Below are positions 16,437 to 26,176 of a DNA stretch of 43,406 bases, in pieces (the stretch's first letter is position 1; each line of letters starts with the position of its first letter). Made by a program: the position numbers and the translations under genes. The notes under the pieces were generated by a model, which saw only the letters and a list, made by a program, of their open reading frames with translations, was not told the DNA's origin and searched no databases. Source of the DNA: Rhodococcus tibetensis (GTDB lineage: Bacteria; Actinomycetota; Actinomycetes; Mycobacteriales; Mycobacteriaceae); contig NZ_JANFQF010000033.1 of NCBI RefSeq assembly GCF_024438035.1, positions 1 through 43,406 on the forward strand, read 5' to 3'.

Positions 16437-17915
16437 ATGTCACCAGCGACCACCGTGGAACCCTGCGATTTCGTCGTGTTCGGCGGAACCGGCGACCTGG
16501 CGGTTCGTAAGCTGCTTCCCGCGCTCTACCTGCGCGACCGGGACGGCCAGCTGCCCGCCGAAACCCGCGTGATCGGTGCCTCGCGAGCCGGTCTCGACAC
16601 CGACGGTTACCGCGACAAGGTGCGAGGAGAACTCGCACGCTTCGTGTCCGGCGATCAGCTCGATTCGGAGACCTGTGAGCGATTTCTCAATCGCCTCGAG
16701 TATGTCACCGTCGACGTCGCGGATCCCGCGAACTGGGCGGGCCTCAGCGACTGTCTCGCCGCCCGGGAAGGCGCGATCCGCGTGTTCTACCTGGCCTGCG
16801 CTCCCGGTCTGTTCGGGCCGATCTGTGAGAACCTCGCCCTGAACGGTCTCGCCGACGCACAGTCCCGCGTCGTGCTGGAGAAGCCGATCGGACACGACCT
16901 CGCCTCGGCCCGCGCCGTCAACGACGCGGTCGGCGCCGTGTTCGAGGAACCGCAGATCTTCCGCATCGACCACTACCTCGGCAAAGAGAGTGTCCAGAAC
17001 CTCCTGGTCACGCGATTCGCCAACACGTTCCTCGAGCCTCTGTGGAACTCTTCGTCCATCGACCACGTGCAGATCAACGTCGTCGAGTCGCTCGGGGTCG
17101 GCAGTCGCGGCGGCTACTACGAGTCGGCGGGTGCCCTGCGCGACATGCTGCAGAACCATCTTCTGCAGCTGCTCTGCCTCGTCGCGATGGAACCGCCCAC
17201 CTACGTCGACCGCGAGACCGTGCGAGACGAGAAGCTCAAGGTACTCCAGGCCCTCAAGCCGATGAGCCCGCAGGACGTCGAACGCTGCACCGTCGCAGGC
17301 CAGTACGGTCCCGGACTGGCCGACGGGATCGCGGTCCCCGGGTACCAGGACGAGGTCGAGAACCCGGAGAGCACCACCGAGACGTTCATCGCCGTCAAGG
17401 CCGAGATCCAGAACTGGCGTTGGGCCGGCGTGCCGTTCTACCTCCGCACCGGCAAGCGTATGGGTCAGCGCTGCTCGGAGATCGTGGTGCAGTTCAAGCC
17501 CGTCCCGCACCCTATGTTCCCCGGCAGCGAGGGCCACAGCGAACCCAACCGCCTGGTGATCCAGTTGCAGCCCCACGAGGGCATGCGGCTGCATATGACG
17601 GCGAAGGAACCTGGCCCCGGCGGAATCCGGCTCAAGCCGGTGTCGTTGGACCTCAACTACATCGAAACGTTCAAGCGCCCGTCGCCCGACGCCTACGAGC
17701 GGCTGCTGATGGATGTGGTCCGGGGTAACCCGACCCTGTTCATGCGACGCGACGAGGTCGAGGCCGCCTGGGAGTGGGTCGAGCAGATCCTCGTCGGCTG
17801 GGAGAAGTCCGAGCGGGGCCCACGCCGCTACCCGGCGGGCACCAACGGACCCACCGATGCCACCACCCTGATCGAGCGCGACGGCCGCGCCTGGCACGAA
17901 GGAGTTACCGCATGA
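16437..17915 (+). CDS. zwf: Glucose-6-phosphate 1-dehydrogenase
   Basis: A 492-residue enzyme that oxidises glucose 6-phosphate to 6-phosphogluconolactone with NAD(P)+. The cofactor motif GGTGDLA lies at 16-22, EKPIG at 148-152 and the active-site signature RIDHYLGKE at 176-184 with catalytic His. GKRM later binds substrate phosphate. ATG 16437 follows AGAGGGAGATGAC. Its stop overlaps the edd start (ATGA), so the two are translated together. This places it as feeder of the Entner-Doudoroff branch. No lactonase gene is seen beside it; the lactone may open by itself or by an enzyme elsewhere. Confidence 0.96.
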   Translation: MSPATTVEPCDFVVFGGTGDLAVRKLLPALYLRDRDGQLPAETRVIGASRAGLDTDGYRDKVRGELARFVSGDQLDSETCERFLNRLEYVTVDVADPANWAGLSDCLAAREGAIRVFYLACAPGLFGPICENLALNGLADAQSRVVLEKPIGHDLASARAVNDAVGAVFEEPQIFRIDHYLGKESVQNLLVTRFANTFLEPLWNSSSIDHVQINVVESLGVGSRGGYYESAGALRDMLQNHLLQLLCLVAMEPPTYVDRETVRDEKLKVLQALKPMSPQDVERCTVAGQYGPGLADGIAVPGYQDEVENPESTTETFIAVKAEIQNWRWAGVPFYLRTGKRMGQRCSEIVVQFKPVPHPMFPGSEGHSEPNRLVIQLQPHEGMRLHMTAKEPGPGGIRLKPVSLDLNYIETFKRPSPDAYERLLMDVVRGNPTLFMRRDEVEAAWEWVEQILVGWEKSERGPRRYPAGTNGPTDATTLIERDGRAWHEGVTA

Positions 17916-19765
17916 CCGACGCACCCGCACCGACGGCCGACGTGCACCCAGTCCTCGCCGCCGTCACCGAACGCATCATCGAGCGCAGCAAGCCCGAGCG
18001 CACGATCTACCTCGACCGTATCCGTCAGGCCGCCGACCGCGGTCCGGCGCGCGGCAAGTTGGCCTGCGCGAACCTCGCGCACGGCTTCGCCGCGTCCGGC
18101 CCGGCCGACAAGAAGGCGCTGCGCAGCTTCGTCAAGCCCAACATCGCGATCGTCTCGTCGTACAACGACATGCTGTCGGCGCACCAGCCGTTCGAGCACT
18201 TCCCGCGGCAGCTGAAGGCCGCGGTCATGGAGGCCGGTGGCATCGCCCAGTTCGCCGGCGGTGTCCCCGCGATGTGTGACGGCATCACCCAGGGCCGCGA
18301 CGGCATGCAGTTGTCGTTGTTCAGCCGCGACGTCATCGCGATGGCGACGGCGATCGGACTGTCCCACGACATGTTCGACGGCGCCCTCATGCTGGGCGTG
18401 TGCGACAAGATCGTGCCGGGGATGCTCATCGGCGCTCTGGGATTCGGCCATCTTCCGACCATTTTCGTTCCGGCCGGGCCGATGACGTCCGGTCTGCCCA
18501 ACAACGAGAAGTCGCGCGTGCGGCAGTTGTACGCGGAGGGCAAGGCCGAACGCGAGGAACTGCTCGACGCGGAGGCGGCGAGTTACCACGGCGCAGGCAC
18601 GTGCACGTTCTTCGGCACGGCCAACTCCAACCAGCTCCTCATGGAGGTCATGGGCCTGCACCTGCCCGGATCGAGCTTCGTGAACCCCGGTACCCCGCTG
18701 CGTGACGTACTGACGTCGGAGGCAGGAAGGCGCGTCACCGGTCTCACCGCACTCGGCGACGACTACACCCCCGTCGGCGAGGTCGTGGACGAGAAAGCCG
18801 TGGTCAACGGTTGTGTGGCGCTGCTGGCCACGGGTGGTTCGACCAACCACACGATGCACCTCGTGGCGATCGCCCGCGCCGCGGGAATCATCCTGACCTG
18901 GGACGACCTGGCCGATTTGTCCGCGGTGGTGCCGTTGCTCGCCCGGATCTATCCCAACGGCTCGGCCGACGTGAACCACTTCCACGCCGCCGGTGGTCTC
19001 GGATATGTCGTCTCCTCCATGCTCGATGCGGGACTGTTGCACGAGGACGTCAAGACCGTCGTCGGTCCCGGCCTCCGTCGCTACACGGAGGAGCCGAAGC
19101 TGTCCGGTGACGGCGTCGAATGGCAGCCTGGCACGCGAATCAGCCTCGACACCAGCGTGTTACGTGGTCCGGAAGACCCGTTCGACGTGAACGGTGGGCT
19201 GAAGATGCTCACCGGAAACCTCGGTTCGTGCGTGATGAAGACGTCCGCTGTGAACCCGGATCACCGCGTGGTGAGTGCTCCCGCCAAGGTATTCGACGAT
19301 CAGCTCGACTTCCTCGCGGCGTTTGAGGCCGGCTCACTGAACTGCGACTTCGTGGCCGTGCTCCGGTACCAGGGGCCGCGCGCGAATGGCATGCCCGAAC
19401 TGCACAAGCTCACACCGGCACTGGGGGTGCTGCAGGATCAGGGACGACGCGTCGCCCTGGTCACGGACGGCCGGATGTCCGGCGCTTCAGGGAAGGTGCC
19501 TGCAGCTATTCACCTGACCCCCGAGGCGGCCGCAGACGGACCGCTCGCGCGGGTGCGTGACGGCGACATCCTGACCGTCGATGCGGTGGCCGGATACGTG
19601 AACGTGCACCTCGACGACGAAGAACTGGCCGCCCGCCCGGCGACCGGTCGTGCACTGGGTGCCGACGAATGGGTCGGCACCGGGCGCGAACTCTTCGCCG
19701 GACTGCGCGCCGCCGTCGGCCCGGCCACCCAGGGCGCCAGCGTTTTCCATCCCCAACCCGTCTAA
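17912..19765 (+). CDS. edd: 6-Phosphogluconate dehydratase
   Basis: A 617-residue IlvD/Edd-family dehydratase that turns 6-phosphogluconate into 2-keto-3-deoxy-6-phosphogluconate. The three cysteines expected to hold the iron-sulfur cluster are Cys122 ([13 protein letters not shown]), Cys164 (GVCDKIVPG) and Cys231 ([13 protein letters not shown]). [17 protein letters not shown] near the end is the family substrate/metal loop. ATG 17912 overlaps the zwf stop and has GAAGGAG upstream. Length and motifs favour Edd over dihydroxyacid dehydratase, and zwf and eda on either side confirm it. The Entner-Doudoroff route is uncommon in actinobacteria but is reported for oleaginous rhodococci. Confidence 0.95.
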   Translation: MTDAPAPTADVHPVLAAVTERIIERSKPERTIYLDRIRQAADRGPARGKLACANLAHGFAASGPADKKALRSFVKPNIAIVSSYNDMLSAHQPFEHFPRQLKAAVMEAGGIAQFAGGVPAMCDGITQGRDGMQLSLFSRDVIAMATAIGLSHDMFDGALMLGVCDKIVPGMLIGALGFGHLPTIFVPAGPMTSGLPNNEKSRVRQLYAEGKAEREELLDAEAASYHGAGTCTFFGTANSNQLLMEVMGLHLPGSSFVNPGTPLRDVLTSEAGRRVTGLTALGDDYTPVGEVVDEKAVVNGCVALLATGGSTNHTMHLVAIARAAGIILTWDDLADLSAVVPLLARIYPNGSADVNHFHAAGGLGYVVSSMLDAGLLHEDVKTVVGPGLRRYTEEPKLSGDGVEWQPGTRISLDTSVLRGPEDPFDVNGGLKMLTGNLGSCVMKTSAVNPDHRVVSAPAKVFDDQLDFLAAFEAGSLNCDFVAVLRYQGPRANGMPELHKLTPALGVLQDQGRRVALVTDGRMSGASGKVPAAIHLTPEAAADGPLARVRDGDILTVDAVAGYVNVHLDDEELAARPATGRALGADEWVGTGRELFAGLRAAVGPATQGASVFHPQPV

Positions 19766-19776
19766 GGAGTATCTCA

Positions 19777-20403
19777 GTGACGAACAGCCCCTCCCTCCTC
19801 GACCGCGTACCGGTCATCCCCGTCGTCGTGATCGACGATGTCGCACATGCCGTTCCGGTGGCCCGCGCGCTGGTGGCCGGCGGTATCCCGATGATCGAAC
19901 TGACCCTCCGCACATCCTGTGCCCTCGACGCCATCAAGGCGATCGCGACCGAGGTGCCGGACATCTGCGTCGGTGCAGGCACCATCGTGGAACCGGTGCA
20001 GGCTGCGCAGGCGGCCGACGCGGGAGCGCAGTTCCTGGTCTCGCCGGGTAGCACCGAAACTTTGCTGAAGGCGATGACGGACACCGGTCTGCCGCATCTT
20101 CCCGGCGCAGCGACCGTGTCCGAGGTGCTGTTCCTTCTCGAGCACGGTTACCGCGAGCTCAAGTTCTTCCCGGCCGAGGCATCCGGGGGCGCCAAGTTCC
20201 TCGGCTCGATCCATTCGCCCGTCCCCGCGGCCCGGTTCTGCCCCACCGGCGGTATCTCGACGTCGAACGTCGGCGACTACCTGGCGCTGCCCAACGTCGG
20301 GTGCGTCGGCGGATCCTGGCTCACTCCCGCCGACGCCGTGGTGCAGAAGGACTGGGACCGGATCAGCACCCTGGCCGGTGAGGCGGCAACACTCGCCCGT
20401 TAG
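19777..20403 (+). CDS. eda: KDPG aldolase
   Basis: A 208-residue class I aldolase that splits 2-keto-3-deoxy-6-phosphogluconate into pyruvate and glyceraldehyde 3-phosphate. Expected residues are Glu41 (MIELTLRT), the Schiff-base Lys129 in ELKFFPAEASGG, and the phosphate loop CPTGGI near 155-160. GAGTI and FLVSPG match other strands of the barrel. The start is GTG at 19777 after TAAGGAG, 11 bases after edd. Completes zwf-edd-eda. Confidence 0.95.
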   Translation: MTNSPSLLDRVPVIPVVVIDDVAHAVPVARALVAGGIPMIELTLRTSCALDAIKAIATEVPDICVGAGTIVEPVQAAQAADAGAQFLVSPGSTETLLKAMTDTGLPHLPGAATVSEVLFLLEHGYRELKFFPAEASGGAKFLGSIHSPVPAARFCPTGGISTSNVGDYLALPNVGCVGGSWLTPADAVVQKDWDRISTLAGEAATLAR

Positions 20404-20432
20404 GCCGAGAACCCGCGCGGTACTGTGAATTC

Positions 20433-21611
20433 GTGCGCGACAAAGAGAACGGTGATGCGGGGCGGCCGGGTTCGCAGTCTTCGCTGAAGTCCGCCAACCA
20501 GCACCGAGTGGTGCGCGCGCTGCAGACGTCGGGCGAGCTGACCCAGGCGGAGATCGCGCGGCGCACCGGACTGGCGCCCGCCACCGTCTCCAACATGGTC
20601 AAGGAACTGACCGCGACCGGGATGGTGGCCGTTCCCGACGGCGACCACCCCGGCCAGCGCGGTCGGGCGGTCCGGTTGACGCGGAAGATGGGGCTCGCGG
20701 TCGGTATCGACTTCGGGCACCGCCATCTCACCGTCGCGGTCGCAGACATGGCGCATGACATATTGGCCGAGGAGCGAGTGGAACTCGCAGCGGGTCATCG
20801 CGCCGAAGAGGGCGTGGTCTCGGCTGGTGGCCTACTCGACGCTGCTCTCGCTCGGCTGGGATGCGACCGAACCTCGGTGCTCGCCGTTGGGATGGGCCTG
20901 CCCGCTCCGCTGGAGACGGACACGGGAGAGGTCGGCGGGCCGTCGATCCTCCCGGGCTGGGTGGGGGTCGATGCGGCCGCGATCGCCTCCGATCATCTCG
21001 GGATCGCCGTTCATGTCGACAACGATGCCAACCTCGGCGTACTCGCCGAGCACATGTGGGGCGCGGGCCGTGGCACAACAGACCTCGCCTACATAAAATT
21101 GTCCGATGGCGTGGGCGCTGGCCTCGTGCTCGACGGGCACCTGTATCGCGGAAAAGGCGGAACCGCAGGCGAAATCGGCCACGTCACGCTCGACGAGTTC
21201 GGGCAGATCTGCCGCTGCGGAAACAGGGGATGCCTCGAGACGCTCGTCGCGTCCCATGTCGTCATCGGCCTGCTCGAGCCGAGCCGCGGCACGGGCCTGA
21301 GTATTGCCGACGTCGTTGCCATGGCCGAAAATGGTGATGCCGCGTGTGTCAGGGTGCTGGCGGACACCGGCAGGCACGTCGGCGTCGCGGCCGCGAGCCT
21401 CTGCAATCTCCTGAATCCCGAGCGTCTCGTCATCGGCGGTGAACTCGCACTGGCGGGTGAGTTGCTGCTGGGTCCGCTTCGCGAGGTACTGGCGCGTTAC
21501 GCCGTGCCCAGCGCGGTTCGGTCGCTCGACGTGTGCGTCGCAGAGCTGGGGTCGCGAGCTCAGGTGCTCGGTGCCGTCGCGCTGGGCTTGCGTTCTGCCC
21601 TCCCCGCCTGA
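20433..21611 (+). CDS. Second ROK-family transcriptional regulator
   Basis: A 392-residue ROK repressor-type protein. The winged helix-turn-helix is at about 25-65 (LTQAEIARRTGLAPATVSNM). The kinase-like domain has GIDFGHRHL at 91-99, VDNDAN (195-200), GEIGH (246-250) and the zinc motif Cys260-x-Cys262-x4-Cys267 (CRCGNRGCLE). It starts with GTG 20433, 29 bases after eda, and may be cotranscribed. The next gene downstream is a sugar porter, so it probably links sugar uptake to the Entner-Doudoroff genes. Distinct in sequence from the ROK protein at 15088-16293. Confidence 0.85.
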   Translation: MRDKENGDAGRPGSQSSLKSANQHRVVRALQTSGELTQAEIARRTGLAPATVSNMVKELTATGMVAVPDGDHPGQRGRAVRLTRKMGLAVGIDFGHRHLTVAVADMAHDILAEERVELAAGHRAEEGVVSAGGLLDAALARLGCDRTSVLAVGMGLPAPLETDTGEVGGPSILPGWVGVDAAAIASDHLGIAVHVDNDANLGVLAEHMWGAGRGTTDLAYIKLSDGVGAGLVLDGHLYRGKGGTAGEIGHVTLDEFGQICRCGNRGCLETLVASHVVIGLLEPSRGTGLSIADVVAMAENGDAACVRVLADTGRHVGVAAASLCNLLNPERLVIGGELALAGELLLGPLREVLARYAVPSAVRSLDVCVAELGSRAQVLGAVALGLRSALPA

Positions 21612-21624
21612 ATCGGGTTGTTCA

Positions 21625-21645
21625 TCTTCGAACATATCTGAAGAA
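21625..21645. promoter_or_regulatory. Inverted repeat upstream of sugar porter
   Basis: ATCTTC and GAAGAAT flank about nine bases (CGAACATATCT region) in the 166-base gap between the ROK gene and the porter gene. It may be an operator for one of the ROK proteins. The arms are short, so this is tentative. Confidence 0.25.
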
Positions 21646-21777
21646 TTTGTTGTCGTCGACGTTCATAGGTTGACGATTCGCGCCTTTCTTGCCTACTGTG
21701 TTCCACACCACATCGAGTGCGCTTCGCCGCGCGTCGGCTCTCGGCCTCGAACACACCCCTTCCTCCCGAGGAGTCCC

Positions 21778-23232
21778 ATGACCGAAAACGTCCTGCCGTC
21801 CGGCACCAAGCTGCTGCCAGGCGACACAGGTGAGGGCCCGGCTGTGCCGCTCCGGATCGCTGCCGTCGCGGCACTGGGCGGCTTACTGTTCGGATACGAC
21901 AGCGCGGTGATCAACGGCGCGGTCTCGGCGATCGAAGGCAAATTCCAGGTCGAATCGGCCCTGCTCGGCTTCGCCATTGCTGCTGCCTTGCTCGGCGCAG
22001 CCGCGGGAGCCATGGTGGCCGGACGCATCGCGGACCGGTACGGCCGGCTCGTCACGATGCAGGCCGCCGCGGTGATGTTCCTGCTCAGTGCGCTCGGAAC
22101 AGGTTTCGCTTCCAATGTCGAGGTCCTCGTGACGTTCCGCATCGTCGGCGGCCTCGGTGTCGGCCTGGCCTCGGTCATCGCGCCCGCCTACATCGCCGAA
22201 ATCTCTCCGGCCCGGGTACGTGGCCGTCTCGGGTCACTGCAGCAGCTCGCGATCGTCACCGGCATCTTCGTCTCGCTCCTCGTCGACTACGCACTGGCCG
22301 CCCTCGCCGGCGGGTCCCAGGAGGAACTGTGGTTCGGTCTCGAAGCCTGGCGTTGGATGTTCCTCGCCATGTGCGTTCCTGCGCTCGCGTACGGCCTGCT
22401 GTCGCTGACCATCCCCGAGTCACCCCGCTATCTGATCGCCCAGGGCCGTCTCGGCGAGGCCCGCGGTGTTCTTGCCGTTCTTCTCGGGGAGAAGGGTCTC
22501 GACCTCAAGGTCGAGAGCATCCGTGCCACTCTCGCCAGGGAGACCGAACCCTCCATCCGGGACCTGAAGGGGTCGGCGTTCGGTCTCATGCCGATCGTGT
22601 GGATCGGGATCGGTCTGTCGGTCTTTCAGCAGTTCGTCGGCATCAACGTGATTTTCTACTACTCGAGCGTGCTGTGGCAGGCGGTCGGTTTCGATGAGGG
22701 CAGCTCGCTGCAGATCACCGTCATCACCTCGGTGGTCAACATCGCGACCACCCTGATTGCGATCGCGTTCATCGACCGGGTGGGTCGGCGACCGCTCCTG
22801 ATCATCGGCTCGGCCGGCATGGCCGTGACACTCGCGACCATGGCCGTCATCTTCGGCACCGCTTCCACCACCGTCGTGGACGGTGTGACGACTCCGCAGC
22901 TCACGGGCCTACAGGGGCCGATCGCGCTGGTCGCTGCCAACCTATTCGTGGTGGCTTTCGGAATGTCGTGGGGACCTGTGGTCTGGGTTCTGCTCGGAGA
23001 GGCCTTCCCCAACCGCGTCCGGGCGGCGGCTCTGTCGCTGGCTGCCGGCGCGCAGTGGGCGGCGAACTGGCTGATCACCGTGAGCTTCCCGTCGATGAAG
23101 GACTTCTCGCTCGGGATCTCCTACGGCTTCTATGCCGTGTGCGCGGTGCTGTCACTCGTATTCGTGCTCCGCTGGGTCAAAGAGACGAAGGGCGTGGAAC
23201 TCGAGGCCATGCAGTCGAATTCGGTAGCGTAG
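21778..23232 (+). CDS. Sugar:H+ symporter (MFS sugar porter family)
   Basis: A 484-residue 12-segment sugar porter. Family signatures are all present: GGLLFGYDSAVINGA in segment 1, GRIADRYGRL after segment 2, PESPRYLIAQGR before the central loop, QQFVGINVIFYYSS in segment 7, DRVGRRPLL after segment 8, and a C-terminal VKETKGVELE. The protein should import a hexose or related polyol with protons; glucose is likely from the neighbouring zwf-edd-eda, but not certain. ATG 21778 follows CGAGGAGTCCC. Its stop is four bases from the convergent gntR gene. Confidence 0.9.
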   Translation: MTENVLPSGTKLLPGDTGEGPAVPLRIAAVAALGGLLFGYDSAVINGAVSAIEGKFQVESALLGFAIAAALLGAAAGAMVAGRIADRYGRLVTMQAAAVMFLLSALGTGFASNVEVLVTFRIVGGLGVGLASVIAPAYIAEISPARVRGRLGSLQQLAIVTGIFVSLLVDYALAALAGGSQEELWFGLEAWRWMFLAMCVPALAYGLLSLTIPESPRYLIAQGRLGEARGVLAVLLGEKGLDLKVESIRATLARETEPSIRDLKGSAFGLMPIVWIGIGLSVFQQFVGINVIFYYSSVLWQAVGFDEGSSLQITVITSVVNIATTLIAIAFIDRVGRRPLLIIGSAGMAVTLATMAVIFGTASTTVVDGVTTPQLTGLQGPIALVAANLFVVAFGMSWGPVVWVLLGEAFPNRVRAAALSLAAGAQWAANWLITVSFPSMKDFSLGISYGFYAVCAVLSLVFVLRWVKETKGVELEAMQSNSVA

Positions 23233-23236
23233 AACC

Positions 23237-23971
23237 TCAGCCCTCGGCGTCGGCGTCGTCGTCCTTCAGTTCTTCGATTGCGGTGGCGGATTCGGTCACG
23301 ATCGCCCGCATGGCCGCCTCCGCGGCAACCCCGTCACCTGTCTGAATGGACGAAGCGACGACGCCGTGCAACTGGATCGCCTCGTTCTCGGCGACGTGCG
23401 GCATGAGCGAGTGCCGAGTCCTGCCTTCGAGAACCTCCACCACGATTTGGGACATCGACCTCAGCAGGGGGTTGCCCGAGGCTGCCAGTAACGTCCGGTG
23501 AAAGTCGGAGTCGTGGCGGAGATAGGACTCGGTGTCCGCGGCCCGGGCGGTGGAAGCCATGCCGATCACTGCCGCTGTGAGCGCGCCACACTGTTCCGGT
23601 GTGGCGCGCTCTGCTGCGAGCCGGGCGGCGAGAGGCTCGATGCCCGACCGCAACTCGCTCAGGCTCGACAGCTGCTCGAAGCGTTGCGGGCCGGCCAGCT
23701 TCCATCGAATGACGCTGGGGTCGAGGGAATTCCAGTTGTCCTCGCCGAGGACTGTGATCCCCACTCTGCGCCGCACCGCCAGAAGCCCCAGGGATTCGAG
23801 CACGCGCACCACTTCCCGGACCACGGTGCGGGAGACGGAGTACTGCATCACTACGTCGTCGGCCGAGATGCGGGTGCCGGGCGCGACGACGCCGGCCACG
23901 ATGTCGCTTCCCAACCGGTCGAGCACCGTCTCGTGCAACTGCCGGTACTCGACGGCGTCTGAGTTGGTCAT
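23237..23971 (-). CDS. gntR: GntR/FadR-family regulator of gluconate genes
   Basis: A 244-residue regulator. The N-terminal winged helix-turn-helix covers about 8-75 (ISADDVVMQYSVSRTVVREV and RVLESLGLLAVRRRVG). The C-terminal FCD effector domain (about 100-235) has LRSGIEPLAARLAAERATPE, DSDFHRTLLAASGNPLL with His158, and LHGVVASSIQTGDGVAAEAA. It is divergent from gntP-gntK and likely represses them until gluconate or its phosphate is present. ATG 23971 follows GGGAGCATCGGCGA. It gives a useful in-window reference for the FCD-like tail of BenC. Confidence 0.85.
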   Translation of the reverse strand: MTNSDAVEYRQLHETVLDRLGSDIVAGVVAPGTRISADDVVMQYSVSRTVVREVVRVLESLGLLAVRRRVGITVLGEDNWNSLDPSVIRWKLAGPQRFEQLSSLSELRSGIEPLAARLAAERATPEQCGALTAAVIGMASTARAADTESYLRHDSDFHRTLLAASGNPLLRSMSQIVVEVLEGRTRHSLMPHVAENEAIQLHGVVASSIQTGDGVAAEAAMRAIVTESATAIEELKDDDADAEG

Positions 23972-24029
23972 TCGCCGATGCTCCCATGGTCGCCGGCACT
24001 TAACACACATTGACGCCCATATCGGATGC

Positions 24030-24042
24030 TAAGTACTACTTA
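24030..24042. promoter_or_regulatory. Candidate GntR operator
   Basis: TAAGTACTACTTA is a perfect 13-base palindrome in the 167-base gap between gntR and gntP, about 100 bases before gntP. ACTTAA sequences recur nearby and also upstream of zwf, so shared control is possible. A candidate only. Confidence 0.45.
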
Positions 24043-24138
24043 AGCGATATACATCTTGTAATCGTATGATTTATAGGGCAAAGTGACGGGCGTCACGGAC
24101 ATGGGTCGAGTCCACCACCGATAACCCGGGAGCAACAG

Positions 24139-25533
24139 ATGGGTACCGCTTCACTACTCGCCGCCGCCGACAGCGCCGGTCATGACGCGCGCTTGATCAC
24201 GGCCGCCGTCGTCGGCGTCGCCGTCATCATCGCGATGATCACCTGGCTCAAGCTGCACCCCTTTCTGTCGTTGTCGATCGGCGCCGTCGGTGTGGGTATC
24301 GCTGCGGGTCTCGGTGCCACGGACTCGGTGAAATCCTTCGTGGAAGGCTTCGGCGCCACGATGGGAAGCGTCGGCATCCTCATCGGGTTCGGTGCGATGT
24401 TCGGGAAGTTGCTCGCCGACTCCGGGGGTGCGGACCGGGTAGTCGACACGCTCGTCGGACGTTCGGGGCCCCGCACACTTCCCTGGATGATGGCCCTGGT
24501 CGGTGCGGTCATCGGATTGCCGATGTTCTTCGAGATCGGCCTCGTGCTGCTGATGCCGGTGATCATCCTGGTGGCTCGACGTTCAGGCTTGTCGTTGATG
24601 CGCATCGCCATTCCCACCCTCGCAGGTCTATCGGCCATGCACGGACTCGTCCCGCCGCACCCCGGACCGCTCGTCGCGGTGTCGGCTCTCAACGCGAATC
24701 TGGGTCTCACCCTCGCGCTCGGTGTGGTCGTGGCCATTCCCACCGTCATCGTCGCCGGTCCGCTGTTCAGCAAGCTGGCAGCGCGCTGGGTGGACGTGCC
24801 GGTACCCGAGCTGTATGTCACCACCGAGGACCTCGAGGGTGCCGAGGCCGCCGCCGAGCGCCAACGTCCCGGTTTCGCGGCCACACTCGCTGCCATCTTG
24901 CTCCCCGTCGTTCTGATGCTGGGCAAGGCCATCGCCGACGTCGTCGCACCCGACTCCGAGGCAACCGCCAAGGCGCTCCTCGACTTCCTCGGAACACCGG
25001 TCGTCGCCCTCGGGCTGGCCGTGCTCGCCGGCATGGCACTGCTCGGCCGCGGCGGCGGTATGGACCGCAAGGCGATCGCGTCGTCGCTGGAGAGTTCATT
25101 GCCGCCGATCGCGGGAATCCTCCTCATCGTCGGAGCGGGCGGCGGGTTCAAGCAGGTTCTCATCGACACGGGTATCGCCGACGTGATTGCAGAAGCCATC
25201 AAGGGCAGCGCCCTTCCCGTGCTCTTCCTCGCCTGGCTGGTCGCGGTGTTGATCCGCGTCGCCACCGGCTCGGCCACTGTCGCGACCGTCACCGCTTCCG
25301 GAATTCTCGCGCCGGTCGCCGCCGAACTGACATCCACGCACGTGTCCTTGATGGTTCTCGCGATCGGCTCGGGGTCGCTGTTCCTTTCCCATGTCAACGA
25401 CGCCGGTTTCTGGCTCGTCAAGGAATACCTGGGAGTGTCGGTGGTCCAGAACTTGAAGACGTGGACGGTGATGGAATGCATCATCTCCGTGACCGGCCTG
25501 GCCGGTGTCCTCGCGCTGAGCGCGTTCATCTGA
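24139..25533 (+). CDS. gntP: Gluconate permease (GntP family)
   Basis: A 464-residue inner-membrane H+ symporter of the GntP family for gluconate or a related sugar acid. About 12-14 hydrophobic segments are visible. Family stretches include GFGATMGSVGILIGFGAMFG, PMFFEIGLVLLMPV, HGLVPPHPGPL, GAGGGFKQVL, RVATGSATVATVTASGI and SHVNDAGFWLVKEYLG. ATG 24139 follows CCCGGGAGCAACAG. Pairs with the gluconokinase immediately after it and with divergent gntR. Confidence 0.93.
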   Translation: MGTASLLAAADSAGHDARLITAAVVGVAVIIAMITWLKLHPFLSLSIGAVGVGIAAGLGATDSVKSFVEGFGATMGSVGILIGFGAMFGKLLADSGGADRVVDTLVGRSGPRTLPWMMALVGAVIGLPMFFEIGLVLLMPVIILVARRSGLSLMRIAIPTLAGLSAMHGLVPPHPGPLVAVSALNANLGLTLALGVVVAIPTVIVAGPLFSKLAARWVDVPVPELYVTTEDLEGAEAAAERQRPGFAATLAAILLPVVLMLGKAIADVVAPDSEATAKALLDFLGTPVVALGLAVLAGMALLGRGGGMDRKAIASSLESSLPPIAGILLIVGAGGGFKQVLIDTGIADVIAEAIKGSALPVLFLAWLVAVLIRVATGSATVATVTASGILAPVAAELTSTHVSLMVLAIGSGSLFLSHVNDAGFWLVKEYLGVSVVQNLKTWTVMECIISVTGLAGVLALSAFI

Positions 25534-25544
25534 GGAGCAGACCA

Positions 25545-26066
25545 ATGATGCGTGAAGACAAGACACCGGTACTGGTTCTGATGGGAGTGTCAGGGTCTGG
25601 GAAGTCGACGGTGGCCGGCATCATCGCCGGTGCCATGGGATGGGACCTGCAGGAGGGTGACGCACTGCATCCGCCGGCGAATGTCGCGAAGATGGCGTCC
25701 GGGCAGCCGTTGACCGACGAGGACCGGTGGCCGTGGCTCGACCTGATCGCGGCATGGATCACGGACCACACAGAGAAGGGGCTACCGGGAATCATCACGT
25801 GCTCGGCCCTCAAGCGCAGTTATCGCGACGTGCTGCGCGGCGGTCAAGTCGTGTTCGTCCATCTCGCCGGATCCAGAGAACAGATCGGGCAGCGATTGAC
25901 CACCCGGCTGGACCACTTCATGCCCGCCTCTCTTCTCGACACGCAGATCTCGACGCTCGAGCCGATCGAACCGGACGAGAATGCGATCGTCGTCGACGTG
26001 GGCGGTTCGCCCACCGAGGTGGCCACCGAAATCATCGCGCAGCTGGAGCGCCGATTGGAGAACTGA
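25545..26066 (+). CDS. gntK: Gluconokinase
   Basis: A 173-residue P-loop kinase of the GntK type that phosphorylates gluconate to 6-phosphogluconate, the substrate of Edd nearby. The Walker A motif GVSGSGKST is at 14-22. EGDALHPPANVAKMASGQPL and DEDRWPWL form the substrate region, and CSALKRSYRD and DHFMPASLLDTQ follow, as usual. The start is ATG 25545 or the adjacent ATG 25548; GAGGAG lies upstream, 11 bases after gntP. A strong hairpin follows at 26137. Confidence 0.95.
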   Translation: MMREDKTPVLVLMGVSGSGKSTVAGIIAGAMGWDLQEGDALHPPANVAKMASGQPLTDEDRWPWLDLIAAWITDHTEKGLPGIITCSALKRSYRDVLRGGQVVFVHLAGSREQIGQRLTTRLDHFMPASLLDTQISTLEPIEPDENAIVVDVGGSPTEVATEIIAQLERRLEN

Positions 26067-26136
26067 ACCTTCGGTGCGGATAACCGGGGGCGAGGTTACT
26101 CGTCGACGCGATGTGCCCGGGCACTGTCGCAGTCGA

Positions 26137-26166
26137 GGCGGCGTTCGGCCTGAGCCGAACGCCGCC
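26137..26166. terminator. Bidirectional terminator between gntK and MFS gene
   Basis: GGCGGCGTTCGGC and GCCGAACGCCGCC form a perfect 13-bp stem with a four-base loop (CTGA). It lies between convergent gntK and the drug exporter, about 70 bases past gntK. No T tract, as is common for high-GC actinobacteria. Confidence 0.8.
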
Positions 26167-26176
26167 CCTGCCCCTG

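Noticed and set aside
26067..26176. Possible small gene between gntK and the exporter
   Set aside because: The stretch is mainly the terminator hairpin; no ribosome site with a plausible frame.
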